A stretch of 64,000 nt of DNA, taken from NCBI GenBank assembly GCA_035485275.1, contig DATHOE010000024.1, positions 54,690 to 118,689 of the forward strand, read 5' to 3'. Under the pieces are notes generated by a model that was not told the origin of the DNA, did not search any database, and saw nothing but the letters and a program-made list of their open reading frames with translations. Positions 1-7,919 of this stretch are shown piece by piece; position 1 is the stretch's first letter; every line of letters starts with the position of its first letter. Origin of the DNA: DAIDJD01 sp035485275. Its GTDB lineage: Bacteria > Oederibacteriota > JAJYGY01 > DAIDJD01. The position numbers were made by a program, and so were the translations under genes.

Positions 1-2063
1 TGTGGCGCCAGGACGAGACCGGGCACCCGGCCACCGGCTGGGACCGCCTAGCCCAGTTCAAGCTGGCCCAGGCCTTTGAGAAGTTCGGCCAGGGGCAAGC
101 GGCCTTCATGCAGTACCAGGACCTGATGAAGGGGCCCGCGGTCGCGGACCTTCCTGAGCGCGCGCGCCAGGCCTGCCTCAGGCTGATCGGGACCCTGGAC
201 GAAGCCCCGCTGCGCGCGCTCTACGCCGGCCAGGTAGACCCCGAATTCATGGCCCCCATCCGCATCCGCCTGCTGCAGATCGCGCTGGCGGCCGGCCGCG
301 TGGACGAGGTGCGCCAGGGGGTCGACGATTACCTGCGGGCCTATCCCCTGGGTCCGGGGCTCGATGAGGTCGAGGAGATCTCGAAGAAGCTGGAAGCCTC
401 CGTGGTGGTGGACCGGCGCGCGGTGGGCCTGCTGGTGCCGCTCACGGGCGACATGGCCGCCTTCGGCACGCAGGTGTCGCAGGGCGTGCAGCTGGCGATC
501 GACGCGGCCAACGCCGGGCGCGCCGACGCCGACAAGATACGCCTGGCCGTCGCGGACGAAGGCGAGGACACCGCCACCGCCGTCGCGGCCGCGGACGGCC
601 TGATCGAAAAGGACCATGTCATCGGCCTGCTGGGCCCCCTCAGCTCGGACAGCGCCGAGGCGCTCCTGCCCCTGCTGGCCGCCAACCGCACGCCCATGCT
701 CTGCCCCGCGGCGACGCGGCCGGACCTGGCCAACGCCAGCCCCTGGTTCTTCCGCGACATCCTGTCGCCGGAGGCGCAGGCCTCCGCCATGGCGGACTAC
801 GCCGTGGTCGCGTGCCGGCTGACGCGCGTCGCCAGCCTGGTGCCGGACGACTACTACGGCAGCGTGTCCGCGCGCGCCTTCGCCGCGCGCATCGGCGCCC
901 TGGGCGGGGCCGTGGCCGTGTCGGTCACCTATTCGCCGGGCTCCCGGGACTTCCGCGACGCCATGCTCGCCCTGGGGGGGATCGATCCCGGCCTGGGCAA
1001 GACCGCGGACCAGGACGAGATGCGGGACCAGCAGGACAAGGTGGACTCCGCCAGCAACGCTTTCGGGGCCGTCCTGAAGGCCCGCGTGCAGACCGTCGCG
1101 GACGCGGCGGGACAGACCGAGGCCCCGAAAATCCGGCTGCTGGTGGTCGATTTCGCCCAGGACACGGCCTGCGCCCAGCTCAACGCGGGGCGCGCCTTCT
1201 CCGACCGTTTCGCCCGCACGCTGTCCCAGCTCGACGGCGTGGACGTGATCGGCCCCCAGGCGGCGATGCGTTACTGGACCCCGCTGGTGCCCGCCCCCGG
1301 CCCGCCGGCGCCGGCCATGCCCAAGGCGCCCGCGCCCGCAGCCGCGAGCCCCGGCCCCGCCTTTGGCTCGCCGGCGAACGCGCTGGACCTTTCCCTGGCG
1401 GCCGAGGCGGGCAGGATGGCCGGAGCCGATTTCGTGCTGATGGGGGCCGCGGCCGCGCTGCCTTCGGATCCGGTGCGGTGGCCGAACCGGGGGGTCTTCA
1501 GCCTGAAGGCCGTACTGCTGGACCTCTCCACCACGGCCGTGTGCGCCCAGCGCGCCTTCAGTTGGACCCAGTATGAGGCGCCTCCCGCCAACCCCCTGGG
1601 ACTGCAGGCGGTCTATGTCCCCGCCTCGGCGGAGGACGTGGTCGAGGCGGTCCCGAACATGCAGTTCTTCGACCTCTACCTCCCCCTGCTCGGCTCCGAC
1701 CAATGGGACCGGCCGGAGCTCAGGGACCACCTCCCCGAGCTGAACGGATCCGTGTTCACGGCGGCCTACTGGGGCGACAGCCCGGACGCCGCCGTGCGGC
1801 GCTTCGACGACGCCTACCGCCGGGCCTACGCCGCCAAGCCGGACGTGCTGGCCGCGCAGGCTTACGACGCGGCGGACCTGATGGCGGCGGCGATCTTTTC
1901 CGGCATCTCGGACCGCGCCTCGCTGCGGGCGGCCCTGGCCCGCGTGCAGGGCTACGACGGCGCCAGCGGCCACTTCGGCTTCCTCGGCAGCCAGGATGCG
2001 GACAAGCGGCCGGCCCTGGTGGCGGTGAAGAACGGAGCCCTGATCCTGTTGAAGGAGCCCTGA
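1..2063 (+). CDS. LpoA/LivJ-like periplasmic binding protein (5' end missing)
   Basis: The frame is open from base 3, so about 686 residues are visible and the true start lies upstream of the window. The first ~120 visible residues look like helical TPR-type repeats. A type-1 periplasmic-binding fold follows, beginning near VGLLVPLTGDMAAFG and including LLGPLSSDSAEALLPLL and VPDDYYG. This TPR plus Peripla_BP_6 layout is that of penicillin-binding-protein activator LpoA (YraM) and of branched-chain amino-acid receptors. A proline/alanine-rich insertion sits near 1290-1360. The stop lies one base before the GTG of hisS, so the genes are probably co-transcribed. The LpoA role fits the nearby FtsEX-EnvC genes but is inferred; a solute receptor is the alternative. 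Confidence 0.75.
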   Translation, partial: WRQDETGHPATGWDRLAQFKLAQAFEKFGQGQAAFMQYQDLMKGPAVADLPERARQACLRLIGTLDEAPLRALYAGQVDPEFMAPIRIRLLQIALAAGRVDEVRQGVDDYLRAYPLGPGLDEVEEISKKLEASVVVDRRAVGLLVPLTGDMAAFGTQVSQGVQLAIDAANAGRADADKIRLAVADEGEDTATAVAAADGLIEKDHVIGLLGPLSSDSAEALLPLLAANRTPMLCPAATRPDLANASPWFFRDILSPEAQASAMADYAVVACRLTRVASLVPDDYYGSVSARAFAARIGALGGAVAVSVTYSPGSRDFRDAMLALGGIDPGLGKTADQDEMRDQQDKVDSASNAFGAVLKARVQTVADAAGQTEAPKIRLLVVDFAQDTACAQLNAGRAFSDRFARTLSQLDGVDVIGPQAAMRYWTPLVPAPGPPAPAMPKAPAPAAASPGPAFGSPANALDLSLAAEAGRMAGADFVLMGAAAALPSDPVRWPNRGVFSLKAVLLDLSTTAVCAQRAFSWTQYEAPPANPLGLQAVYVPASAEDVVEAVPNMQFFDLYLPLLGSDQWDRPELRDHLPELNGSVFTAAYWGDSPDAAVRRFDDAYRRAYAAKPDVLAAQAYDAADLMAAAIFSGISDRASLRAALARVQGYDGASGHFGFLGSQDADKRPALVAVKNGALILLKEP

Positions 2064-2064
2064 C

Positions 2065-3345
2065 GTGACCGAAAGCCTGCAAGCGCCCCGCGGAACGCGC
2101 GACCTTCTGCCCGGGGAGACGGCCCGCTGGGCTTTGGTTGAGTCCGTGCTGCGCGGCGTTTTTTCCTGTTACGGCTACCGGGAGCTGCGCACCCCGATCT
2201 TCGAGCACACGGAACTGTTCGTCCGTGGCATCGGCGAGGCCACGGACATCGTGGGCAAGGAGATGTACACCTTCAACGACCGCAAGGGGCGCTCCATGAC
2301 CCTGCGGCCCGAAGGCACGGCCGGGGTCGTGCGCGCATACGCCCAGCACTCGCTGGGCCGGGGTGAGGCCGGCGAGGCCAAGCTCTTCTACCTGGGCCCC
2401 ATGTTCCGCTATGAGCGCCCGCAGGCCGGGCGCTTCCGCCAGTTCTGGCAGGCGGGCGCCGAAGCCATCGGCTTTCCCGACCCCCTGGCCGACGCCGAAA
2501 GCGTGGCGATGCTGGTCACGGCCCTGCGGGCCCTGGGGCTGAAGGAACTGAGCGTCGACATCAACAGCGTCGGCGACGCGGAGACGCGCGGCGCCTTCCG
2601 GGCGCGGCTGGTGGACTTCGTGGAGGCCTGGAAGGGCCCCGTCAGCGCCGAGAGCCGGGCGCGCTGCGCCGTGAACCCCCTGCGCATCCTCGACAGCAAG
2701 GACCCCCAGGACGAGGAGCTGGTGGCGGCCGCACCCAAGGTCACCAACCACCTGAGCACCCGCAGCTCGGCCCACTTCGCGGCCGTCCTGCGCCACCTCG
2801 ACCGCCTGAAGGTCCCCTACGACGTGAACAAGACGCTGGTGCGGGGCCTGGACTACTACAGCGACACGGTCTTCGAGGTGCTGTCCTCGGACCTGGGGGC
2901 GCAGAGCGCCGTCGCCGGCGGCGGGCGCTACGACGGACTGGTGGGCGAGTTCCAGTCCCAGCCGCGGCCGGCCGTGGGCTGGGCCGTGGGCCTCGACCGC
3001 CTGATGAGCCTGCTGGAGCAGCGCGGCCCGCTCGACGGCGGCGACGGCGCCCAGGTGGCCCTGTGCTGCCTCGGCCCGAAGGCCGTGGCCCGGGGCCTGG
3101 CGCTGGCGCAGGAGCTGCGCGAGGCCGGCTTGAGGACCTGGTTCGACCTGGGGGGGAAGCGCTCCCTGAAGAGCCAGTTCAAGCAGGCCGACGCCGAGGG
3201 CTGCCGCTTCGCAGTGGTCCTGGGCGAGGACGAGCTGCTGCGCAAGGAGGCCTCGCTGAAGGACATGATGAAGGGCGGGCAGTCGTCCGTGCCGCTGGAA
3301 GCCTTGGCCGCGGAGCTCCACCGTCTGCTGGCGCAAGCCGTTTAA
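2065..3345 (+). CDS. hisS: histidyl-tRNA synthetase
   Basis: This 426-residue class II aminoacyl-tRNA synthetase charges tRNA-His in the cytoplasm. Motif 2 appears as TLRPEGTAGVVRAY, the histidine-specific loop as VRGLDYYSDTVFEVL, and the motif 3 region as AVAGGGRYDGLV followed by VGWAVGLDRL. The last ~100 residues form the anticodon-binding domain (VALCCLGPKAVARGLALAQE onward). The length matches ordinary bacterial HisRS. The GTG start lies one base after the preceding stop, and the N-terminus reads as the usual APRGTRDLLPGE. No unusual residues were seen. Confidence 0.97.
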   Translation: MTESLQAPRGTRDLLPGETARWALVESVLRGVFSCYGYRELRTPIFEHTELFVRGIGEATDIVGKEMYTFNDRKGRSMTLRPEGTAGVVRAYAQHSLGRGEAGEAKLFYLGPMFRYERPQAGRFRQFWQAGAEAIGFPDPLADAESVAMLVTALRALGLKELSVDINSVGDAETRGAFRARLVDFVEAWKGPVSAESRARCAVNPLRILDSKDPQDEELVAAAPKVTNHLSTRSSAHFAAVLRHLDRLKVPYDVNKTLVRGLDYYSDTVFEVLSSDLGAQSAVAGGGRYDGLVGEFQSQPRPAVGWAVGLDRLMSLLEQRGPLDGGDGAQVALCCLGPKAVARGLALAQELREAGLRTWFDLGGKRSLKSQFKQADAEGCRFAVVLGEDELLRKEASLKDMMKGGQSSVPLEALAAELHRLLAQAV

Positions 3346-3362
3346 ACAACCGAAGGGGTCGC

Positions 3363-3593
3363 ATGCAATACTTCAAATCAGCCATGTTCATACCCGGCAA
3401 GGGGCAGGCCTGGACCTACTGCGAGGCCACCGACGAGGACCGGGTGCAGCGCTCCCTGACGCACATCCCCTCCACCGGGGAGATCAGCCGCATCCCCGAC
3501 CCGGTGGTGAAGGTCCTGTTCATGAAGGAACGGCTCACCGCCTGCGGGGCCGAGGAGTTCCAGGAACTCTGGAACCGCCCCACCCCCGCTTAA
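3363..3593 (+). CDS. small hypothetical protein between hisS and cysK
   Basis: A 76-residue ORF starts at an ATG preceded by GAAGGGG. It lies 17 bases after hisS and 8 bases before the cysteine synthase, in the same direction and with similar codon use, so it is probably a real operon member. It has no signal peptide or membrane segment. It contains two cysteines (Tyr-Cys near residue 20 and Ala-Cys-Gly near 62) and a mixed charged composition. I do not recognise the family and assign no function. Confidence 0.6.
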   Translation: MQYFKSAMFIPGKGQAWTYCEATDEDRVQRSLTHIPSTGEISRIPDPVVKVLFMKERLTACGAEEFQELWNRPTPA

Positions 3594-3601
3594 AGGATTC
3601 C

Positions 3602-4531
3602 ATGGCCCGCAAACGAGCGGAATCGGTCCTCGACCTGATCGGCCGCACGCCCCTGGTCCGCCTGAAGAGCTTCGAGAAGGCCGGCGGCGCGCGCCTGTGG
3701 GCCAAGGTGGAGATGGCCAATCCGGGCGGCTCGGTCAAGGACCGCATCGCACTGGGCATGCTCAAGGAAGCCGAGCGCAAGGGGCGGCTCAAGCCGGGCG
3801 CGGGCACGGTGGTGGAGCCGACCTCCGGCAACACCGGCGTGGGCCTGGCCCTGGTCGCGGCGGTGAAAGGCTGGCGCTGCGTCCTGGTCATGCCCGAAGG
3901 CCTGCCGGAGCGGCGCATCGCCCTGCTGAAGGCCTACGGGGCCGAGATCGAGCTGACCCCCTTCGAACTGGGCATGAGCGGCGCCATCGAGCGGGCCGAG
4001 GCCCTGCTCAAGGCCAATCCCAGCTGGTTCATGCCCATGCAGTTCAGCAACCGCGAAAACCCGGCCATGCACCGCACCACCACGGGCCCGGAGATATACA
4101 AGGCCCTGGACGGGCAGGTGCACGCCTTCGTCGCCGCGGTGGGCACGGGCGGCACGCTCACCGGCGTGGCGGAATTCCTTCGGCGCAAATCCAAGTCCGT
4201 GAAGGTCGTGGCCGTGGAGCCCTCCGCCTCCCCGGTGCTGTCCGGGGGCCAGCCGGGCGCCCACCGCATTTTGGGTATAGGGGCCGGCTTCGTGCCGCCC
4301 GTGCTCAACCTCAAGCTGGTCGACCGCATCATGACGGTTGCGGACGCAGAGGCGGCCGCCACGGCGTCGGCCCTGGCCCGCAGGGAAGGCCTTCTGGCCG
4401 GCCTGAGCTCGGGGGCCAATGTCTTCGCCGCCGCCCAGGTCGCCGCGGCCGAGAAGCCCGGGCGCAACGTCGTCACGGTCCTGTGCGACCGCGGCGAACT
4501 GTACGTGGACGAGCGCGGCGCCATCGAATGA
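3602..4531 (+). CDS. cysK: cysteine synthase (PLP-dependent O-acetylserine sulfhydrylase family)
   Basis: The 309-residue fold-type II PLP enzyme makes cysteine from O-acetylserine and sulfide. Visible hallmarks are the PLP lysine in PGGSVKDRIAL (Lys46), the substrate loop TSGNTGVGLAL, the phosphate-binding GTGGTLTGVAEFL and the C-terminal GLSSGANVFAA. The length suits CysK or CysM, and the family also includes cystathionine beta-synthases, so the exact acceptor is not certain. The stop overlaps the next gene (ATGA at 4528-4531), which implies translational coupling to the DUF92 membrane protein. Confidence 0.9.
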   Translation: MARKRAESVLDLIGRTPLVRLKSFEKAGGARLWAKVEMANPGGSVKDRIALGMLKEAERKGRLKPGAGTVVEPTSGNTGVGLALVAAVKGWRCVLVMPEGLPERRIALLKAYGAEIELTPFELGMSGAIERAEALLKANPSWFMPMQFSNRENPAMHRTTTGPEIYKALDGQVHAFVAAVGTGGTLTGVAEFLRRKSKSVKVVAVEPSASPVLSGGQPGAHRILGIGAGFVPPVLNLKLVDRIMTVADAEAAATASALARREGLLAGLSSGANVFAAAQVAAAEKPGRNVVTVLCDRGELYVDERGAIE

Positions 4532-5322
4532 GCCCCCAAATCTGGATCGCCGGGGCCTGGGTCAACCTGGCGCTGGCGCTGGCCTGCATGGCCCTGGGGC
4601 TGCTCAGCGTTTCCGGCTGCGTGGCGGCGCTGATGATCGGAGCCGCGATCTGGGGCTGCCTCGGATGGCAGGGCTGGCTGGTGCTGCTGGTCTTCTTCCT
4701 GGGTGGCACGGCCGCGACCAAGTTCCAGTACGGCGCCAAGCGGCGCCTGGGCGTCGCCCAGGAGAACGCGGGCAGGCGGAGCTGGAAGCACGCCTGGGCC
4801 AACGCGGGGGCGGGCGTCCTGTGCGCGGCCTTCAGCCTGTATTTCGCACTGCGCGGGGACGGGCAGCACCGGCAGGCCTGGGCCTGGGCCTTCGTGGCCT
4901 GCTTCGCGGCCGCCCTGTCGGACACCCTGTCCTCGGAATTCGGCCAGCTGGCGGGCAAGCCGCCCCGCCTCATCACCACCGGCGAGACGGTCCCCACGGG
5001 CACGGACGGCGGCATCACCCTGGCGGGCACGCTGATGGGCCTGCTGGGCGCGGCGCTGCTCTCCCTGCTGGGCCGCTTCATCGGTCTGACCCCGGTGCGG
5101 GCCACCTTTCCCATCATGCTGGCGGGCCTGTCCGGCAACCTGCTGGATTCCTGGCTGGGCGCCACCCTCCAGCGCAGGGGCCGCATGACCAACGAGATGG
5201 TGAACTTCGCCAACACCTGCGGCGGCGCCGCCCTGGGCTTCGCGGGCTTCTGGTTCATGCAGTGGCTGCCGCACGGCGTGCAGCATCTGGGCTTCCGTTT
5301 CCTGGAGGACTTCTTCGTTTGA
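4528..5322 (+). CDS. DUF92 family integral membrane protein
   Basis: This 264-residue polytopic protein starts at the ATG overlapping the cysK stop. Family hallmarks are SDTLSSEFGQLAGKPPRLIT with TGTDGGITLAGT in the middle, and SGNLLDSWLGATLQRRG with TNEMVNFANTCGGA near the C-terminus. DUF92 is related to plant VTE6 phytyl-phosphate kinase and to a wider group of CTP-dependent lipid kinases. A prenyl- or lipid-phosphate kinase role is therefore possible but unproven here. About seven hydrophobic helices are visible. The gene lies 28 bases upstream of the VTT protein, in one run of envelope genes. Confidence 0.85.
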   Translation: MSPQIWIAGAWVNLALALACMALGLLSVSGCVAALMIGAAIWGCLGWQGWLVLLVFFLGGTAATKFQYGAKRRLGVAQENAGRRSWKHAWANAGAGVLCAAFSLYFALRGDGQHRQAWAWAFVACFAAALSDTLSSEFGQLAGKPPRLITTGETVPTGTDGGITLAGTLMGLLGAALLSLLGRFIGLTPVRATFPIMLAGLSGNLLDSWLGATLQRRGRMTNEMVNFANTCGGAALGFAGFWFMQWLPHGVQHLGFRFLEDFFV

Positions 5323-5350
5323 GGCCCTCCGCGCGTTTTTCGCCCCGGAC

Positions 5351-6244
5351 ATGACGGATCTCGCCGCGCTCGCGCAGGCCCTGCGGGAAAGCCTGCGCGC
5401 GGCGCAGGTGGAACCAGGAGCCGCCGCCCTGGGCCTGTCCTTCGCCCTGGTGGCGCTGCTGCCGCTGGCGGTCGTCGTTCCCATGACGCTGGTGTGCCTG
5501 GCCGTGGCGGCCCGCCTGCCTGCCGCGCCCGCGGCCCTGGTCATCCTGGCCGGTGCGGGGACGAACACGGCGCTCGCCTGGATCCTGGCCCGCACCGTTT
5601 TCGGCGCCCGCGTGGAGCAATGGCTGCAGCGGCGCGGGGGCTGGCTGGGCGCGGTGCGCGAGGGGGCCCTGCGCGAGCCGCTCAAATGGTCCTTCCTCGC
5701 GCGCTATGTCCCGGCACCCTTCGTGGCCGCGCCCATGGTCCTTTCCGCGGCGGGCGTCGGCTTGGGCACGACGCTGTGGGGGAGCCTTCTGGGCATGGCG
5801 CCCTGGACCGCCGTCTACGTGTACGCCGCCCGCGCCGGCACGCAGGACAGCGTCACCGGGTTCAGCCGCGCCGCCGCGGTCCTGGTGCTGGGCTACACCC
5901 TGCTGAGGCTGCTGCGCAAGCGCCTGGAGATCCGCAAGGACGCGCCGTCCCGGGAACCCCTGAAGCCGCGGGCCCCGGGGCGGCCGGTGATCCGCCTCTA
6001 CACCCTGGCGGGGCAGGACCTCAGCGAGGACGCCCGCAGGGACCTGGTGGCCCTGAGGGACGCGCTCGGCTTCGAGGTGGACGAAAGCCCCCTGCGGCCC
6101 GGCGGGACCGGCCAGGACGAGCGCCTTCTGGACCACGCCCCGGTGGCCTTCCTGGGCGGCGAAAGGCTGTTCAACTACCAGATGGATGAGAACGTCCTGA
6201 GGGCGCGCTTGGCGCGCTTGGGGCAGGAGAAGGAGTCCGCGTGA
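5351..6244 (+). CDS. VTT (DedA/TVP38-like) membrane protein fused to cysteine-less glutaredoxin-like domain
   Basis: Residues ~25-190 are hydrophobic and carry a VTT/SNARE-associated signature (FLARYVPAPFVAAPMVLSAA, then GSLLGMAPWTAVYVYAA), typical of DedA/TVP38 lipid scramblase-like proteins. Residues ~211-292 resemble a glutaredoxin-like DUF836 domain: VIRLYTLAGQDLSEDA, then VAFLGGERLF and a final E-x-x-L-x-x-L helix. The redox pair expected after LAG is replaced by Gln222 and Ser225, so thiol chemistry looks lost. The stop overlaps the ftsE start (GTGA at 6241-6244), tying its synthesis to FtsE. The function of the fused domain is unknown. Confidence 0.7.
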   Translation: MTDLAALAQALRESLRAAQVEPGAAALGLSFALVALLPLAVVVPMTLVCLAVAARLPAAPAALVILAGAGTNTALAWILARTVFGARVEQWLQRRGGWLGAVREGALREPLKWSFLARYVPAPFVAAPMVLSAAGVGLGTTLWGSLLGMAPWTAVYVYAARAGTQDSVTGFSRAAAVLVLGYTLLRLLRKRLEIRKDAPSREPLKPRAPGRPVIRLYTLAGQDLSEDARRDLVALRDALGFEVDESPLRPGGTGQDERLLDHAPVAFLGGERLFNYQMDENVLRARLARLGQEKESA

Positions 6245-7014
6245 TAGAGCTGGAAGGCGTCCAAAAATCCTACCCCGGGGGCATCCAGGCCCTGCGGGAC
6301 GTCAGCTTCACGGTGGGACGCGGCGAGTTCGTGTTCCTGACCGGTCCCTCCGGCGCTGGCAAGAGCACCCTCCTGAGCCTCCTCACCCTGCAGTCCAAGC
6401 CCACCCGGGGGAGGGTCATCCTCGACGGAACGGAACTCGGCCGCCTGGGCGCCGGACAGGTGCCCCTGCTGCGGCGGCGCATGGGCGTGGTGTACCAGGA
6501 TTTCCGCCTGCTCTACGACCGCACCGTGTTCGAGAACGTGGCCTTCGCCCTGCGCGTCCTGTCCCTGCCCGAGGCGGAGATCAAGCGCGAGACCCTGGCC
6601 GCGCTCAAGCGCTGCGGCCTCAAGGAAAAGGCCGCCCTCTATCCCCACAAGCTTTCCGGGGGCGAGCAGCAGCGCGTCGCGGTCGCCCGCGCCCTGGTGC
6701 ACGACCCCGGCCTCATCCTCGCGGACGAGCCCACCGGCAACCTTGACGCCGACACCGGCTGGGAGGTCGTGCGCCTCCTGCTGTCCGCCCAGGAACGCGG
6801 CGCCACCGTCGTGGTGGCGACCCACAACCAGGCCATCCTGGGCGCCCTTTCCAAGCGCCGTCTCACCCTGAGGGAGGGCCTGCTGGAGAGCGACGTCACG
6901 CCCGAGCCTTCGGCCTTCGCCGCCGGCCTCGACGAGGAGCTGCCTCCGCCCTCGGTGCCGGGCCTGCGGGACCGTTTCAAGGGCATGCGTTCCGACGTGG
7001 AGGCCTCCGAATGA
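6241..7014 (+). CDS. ftsE: cell-division ABC ATPase FtsE
   Basis: The ATPase of the FtsEX complex couples septal ring state to peptidoglycan hydrolase activation at the inner membrane. Walker A is GPSGAGKSTLLSLL, the signature LSGGEQQRVAVARAL, Walker B LILADEPTGNLD, and the switch VVVATHNQAI. At 257 residues it is ~30 longer than typical FtsE; the extra tail is acidic and proline-rich. The GTG start overlaps the previous stop and the end overlaps ftsX (ATGA at 7011). The order ftsE-ftsX-envC gives strong context. Confidence 0.94.
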   Translation: MIELEGVQKSYPGGIQALRDVSFTVGRGEFVFLTGPSGAGKSTLLSLLTLQSKPTRGRVILDGTELGRLGAGQVPLLRRRMGVVYQDFRLLYDRTVFENVAFALRVLSLPEAEIKRETLAALKRCGLKEKAALYPHKLSGGEQQRVAVARALVHDPGLILADEPTGNLDADTGWEVVRLLLSAQERGATVVVATHNQAILGALSKRRLTLREGLLESDVTPEPSAFAAGLDEELPPPSVPGLRDRFKGMRSDVEASE

Positions 7015-7919
7015 CGCTGCCCTGGGGATACTTCGTGCGCGAATCACTGCGCCAGGCCTGGCGCCAGCGCCTGCTGACGCTGGTGGCGGTGGCGGCCCTG
7101 GCCCTGGCGGCGCTGTACGGCGGGGCCTGGGCCCTGCTCCTGCGCAACGCCGACGAATGGAAACACAGCCTGGGCGCCGCCGAGCAGCTGGTGGTCTACC
7201 TGCGCCCCGGTTTGACGCCCCAGGAGCAGGTCGCGGCCCAGCAGGCGGCCCAGGCCGTGTCCGGGGTGGCCTCGGTGGACCTGGTCACGCCCGAGCAGGC
7301 GGCCGCGGACCTGTCGCAGGACCCGGCGGTGAAATCGGCCCTGGGGCTGCTGCAGGAGAATCCCCTGCCGCCCGCCCTGAAGGTCCGCCTCGAGGTGTCG
7401 ACCTCCGAGGATGCGGCCTCGGCGGCGGACAGGCTCAAGGCCCTCGACGGGGTGGACGCCGTGGACGAGGGCGAAGGCGCCGTCGAGAACTTCCTGAAAG
7501 TGAGCGGGGTGGCGCGCAGCGTCCTGCTGGCCCTGATGATGCTGTTCTCGGCCACCGCGCTGCTGATCGTCGCGGCGGTCCTGCGGCTGGCGGCCTGGTC
7601 GCGCAGGGAGGAGCTCGGCATCATGCGCCTGGTGGGCGCCGGGCACGGCTTCATCCGCGCGCCCTTCCTCTTCGAGGGCCTCTTCCAGGGCCTGCTGGCC
7701 GGCCTGCTTGCCGCCCTGGTCCTGGCGGGACTGCAGGCCTGGCTCGGGGCCACCCTGAGCAATTCCCTGGGGATAGACCTGGCAGCCTTCCTACCCGCGG
7801 GGATGGACGCCTGCCTGGGCGCCTGCATGGTCCTGGCCACGGGGATCCTCGGCCTTCTGGGGGCGGCGATCGCCTTGGCCACCGTGAAGGTGGCCTATGA
7901 GGGCGAGGAAGCCTGGTGA
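7011..7919 (+). CDS. ftsX: cell-division permease-like protein FtsX
   Basis: This 302-residue membrane partner of FtsE has a first helix at residues ~20-43 and an extracytoplasmic domain at ~50-160. The latter has the FtsX pattern of VVYLRPGLTPQEQ, a V-x-x-V-x-x-V-T-P-E-Q-A-A segment and a second half-repeat. Three C-terminal helices follow, with the conserved REELGIMRLVGAGHGFIRAPF cytoplasmic segment between the first two. The periplasmic loop would recruit the EnvC-like protein encoded next, whose GTG start overlaps this gene's end. Confidence 0.92.
   Translation: MTLPWGYFVRESLRQAWRQRLLTLVAVAALALAALYGGAWALLLRNADEWKHSLGAAEQLVVYLRPGLTPQEQVAAQQAAQAVSGVASVDLVTPEQAAADLSQDPAVKSALGLLQENPLPPALKVRLEVSTSEDAASAADRLKALDGVDAVDEGEGAVENFLKVSGVARSVLLALMMLFSATALLIVAAVLRLAAWSRREELGIMRLVGAGHGFIRAPFLFEGLFQGLLAGLLAALVLAGLQAWLGATLSNSLGIDLAAFLPAGMDACLGACMVLATGILGLLGAAIALATVKVAYEGEEAW

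Noticed and set aside
48..1973. Long open frame on the minus strand antisense to the binding-protein gene, and many similar ones across the window
   Set aside because: In GC-rich coding DNA, antisense and shifted frames stay open by codon bias. Their translations are rich in Arg, Gly, His and Ala and match no family, while the opposite frame encodes a recognisable protein.
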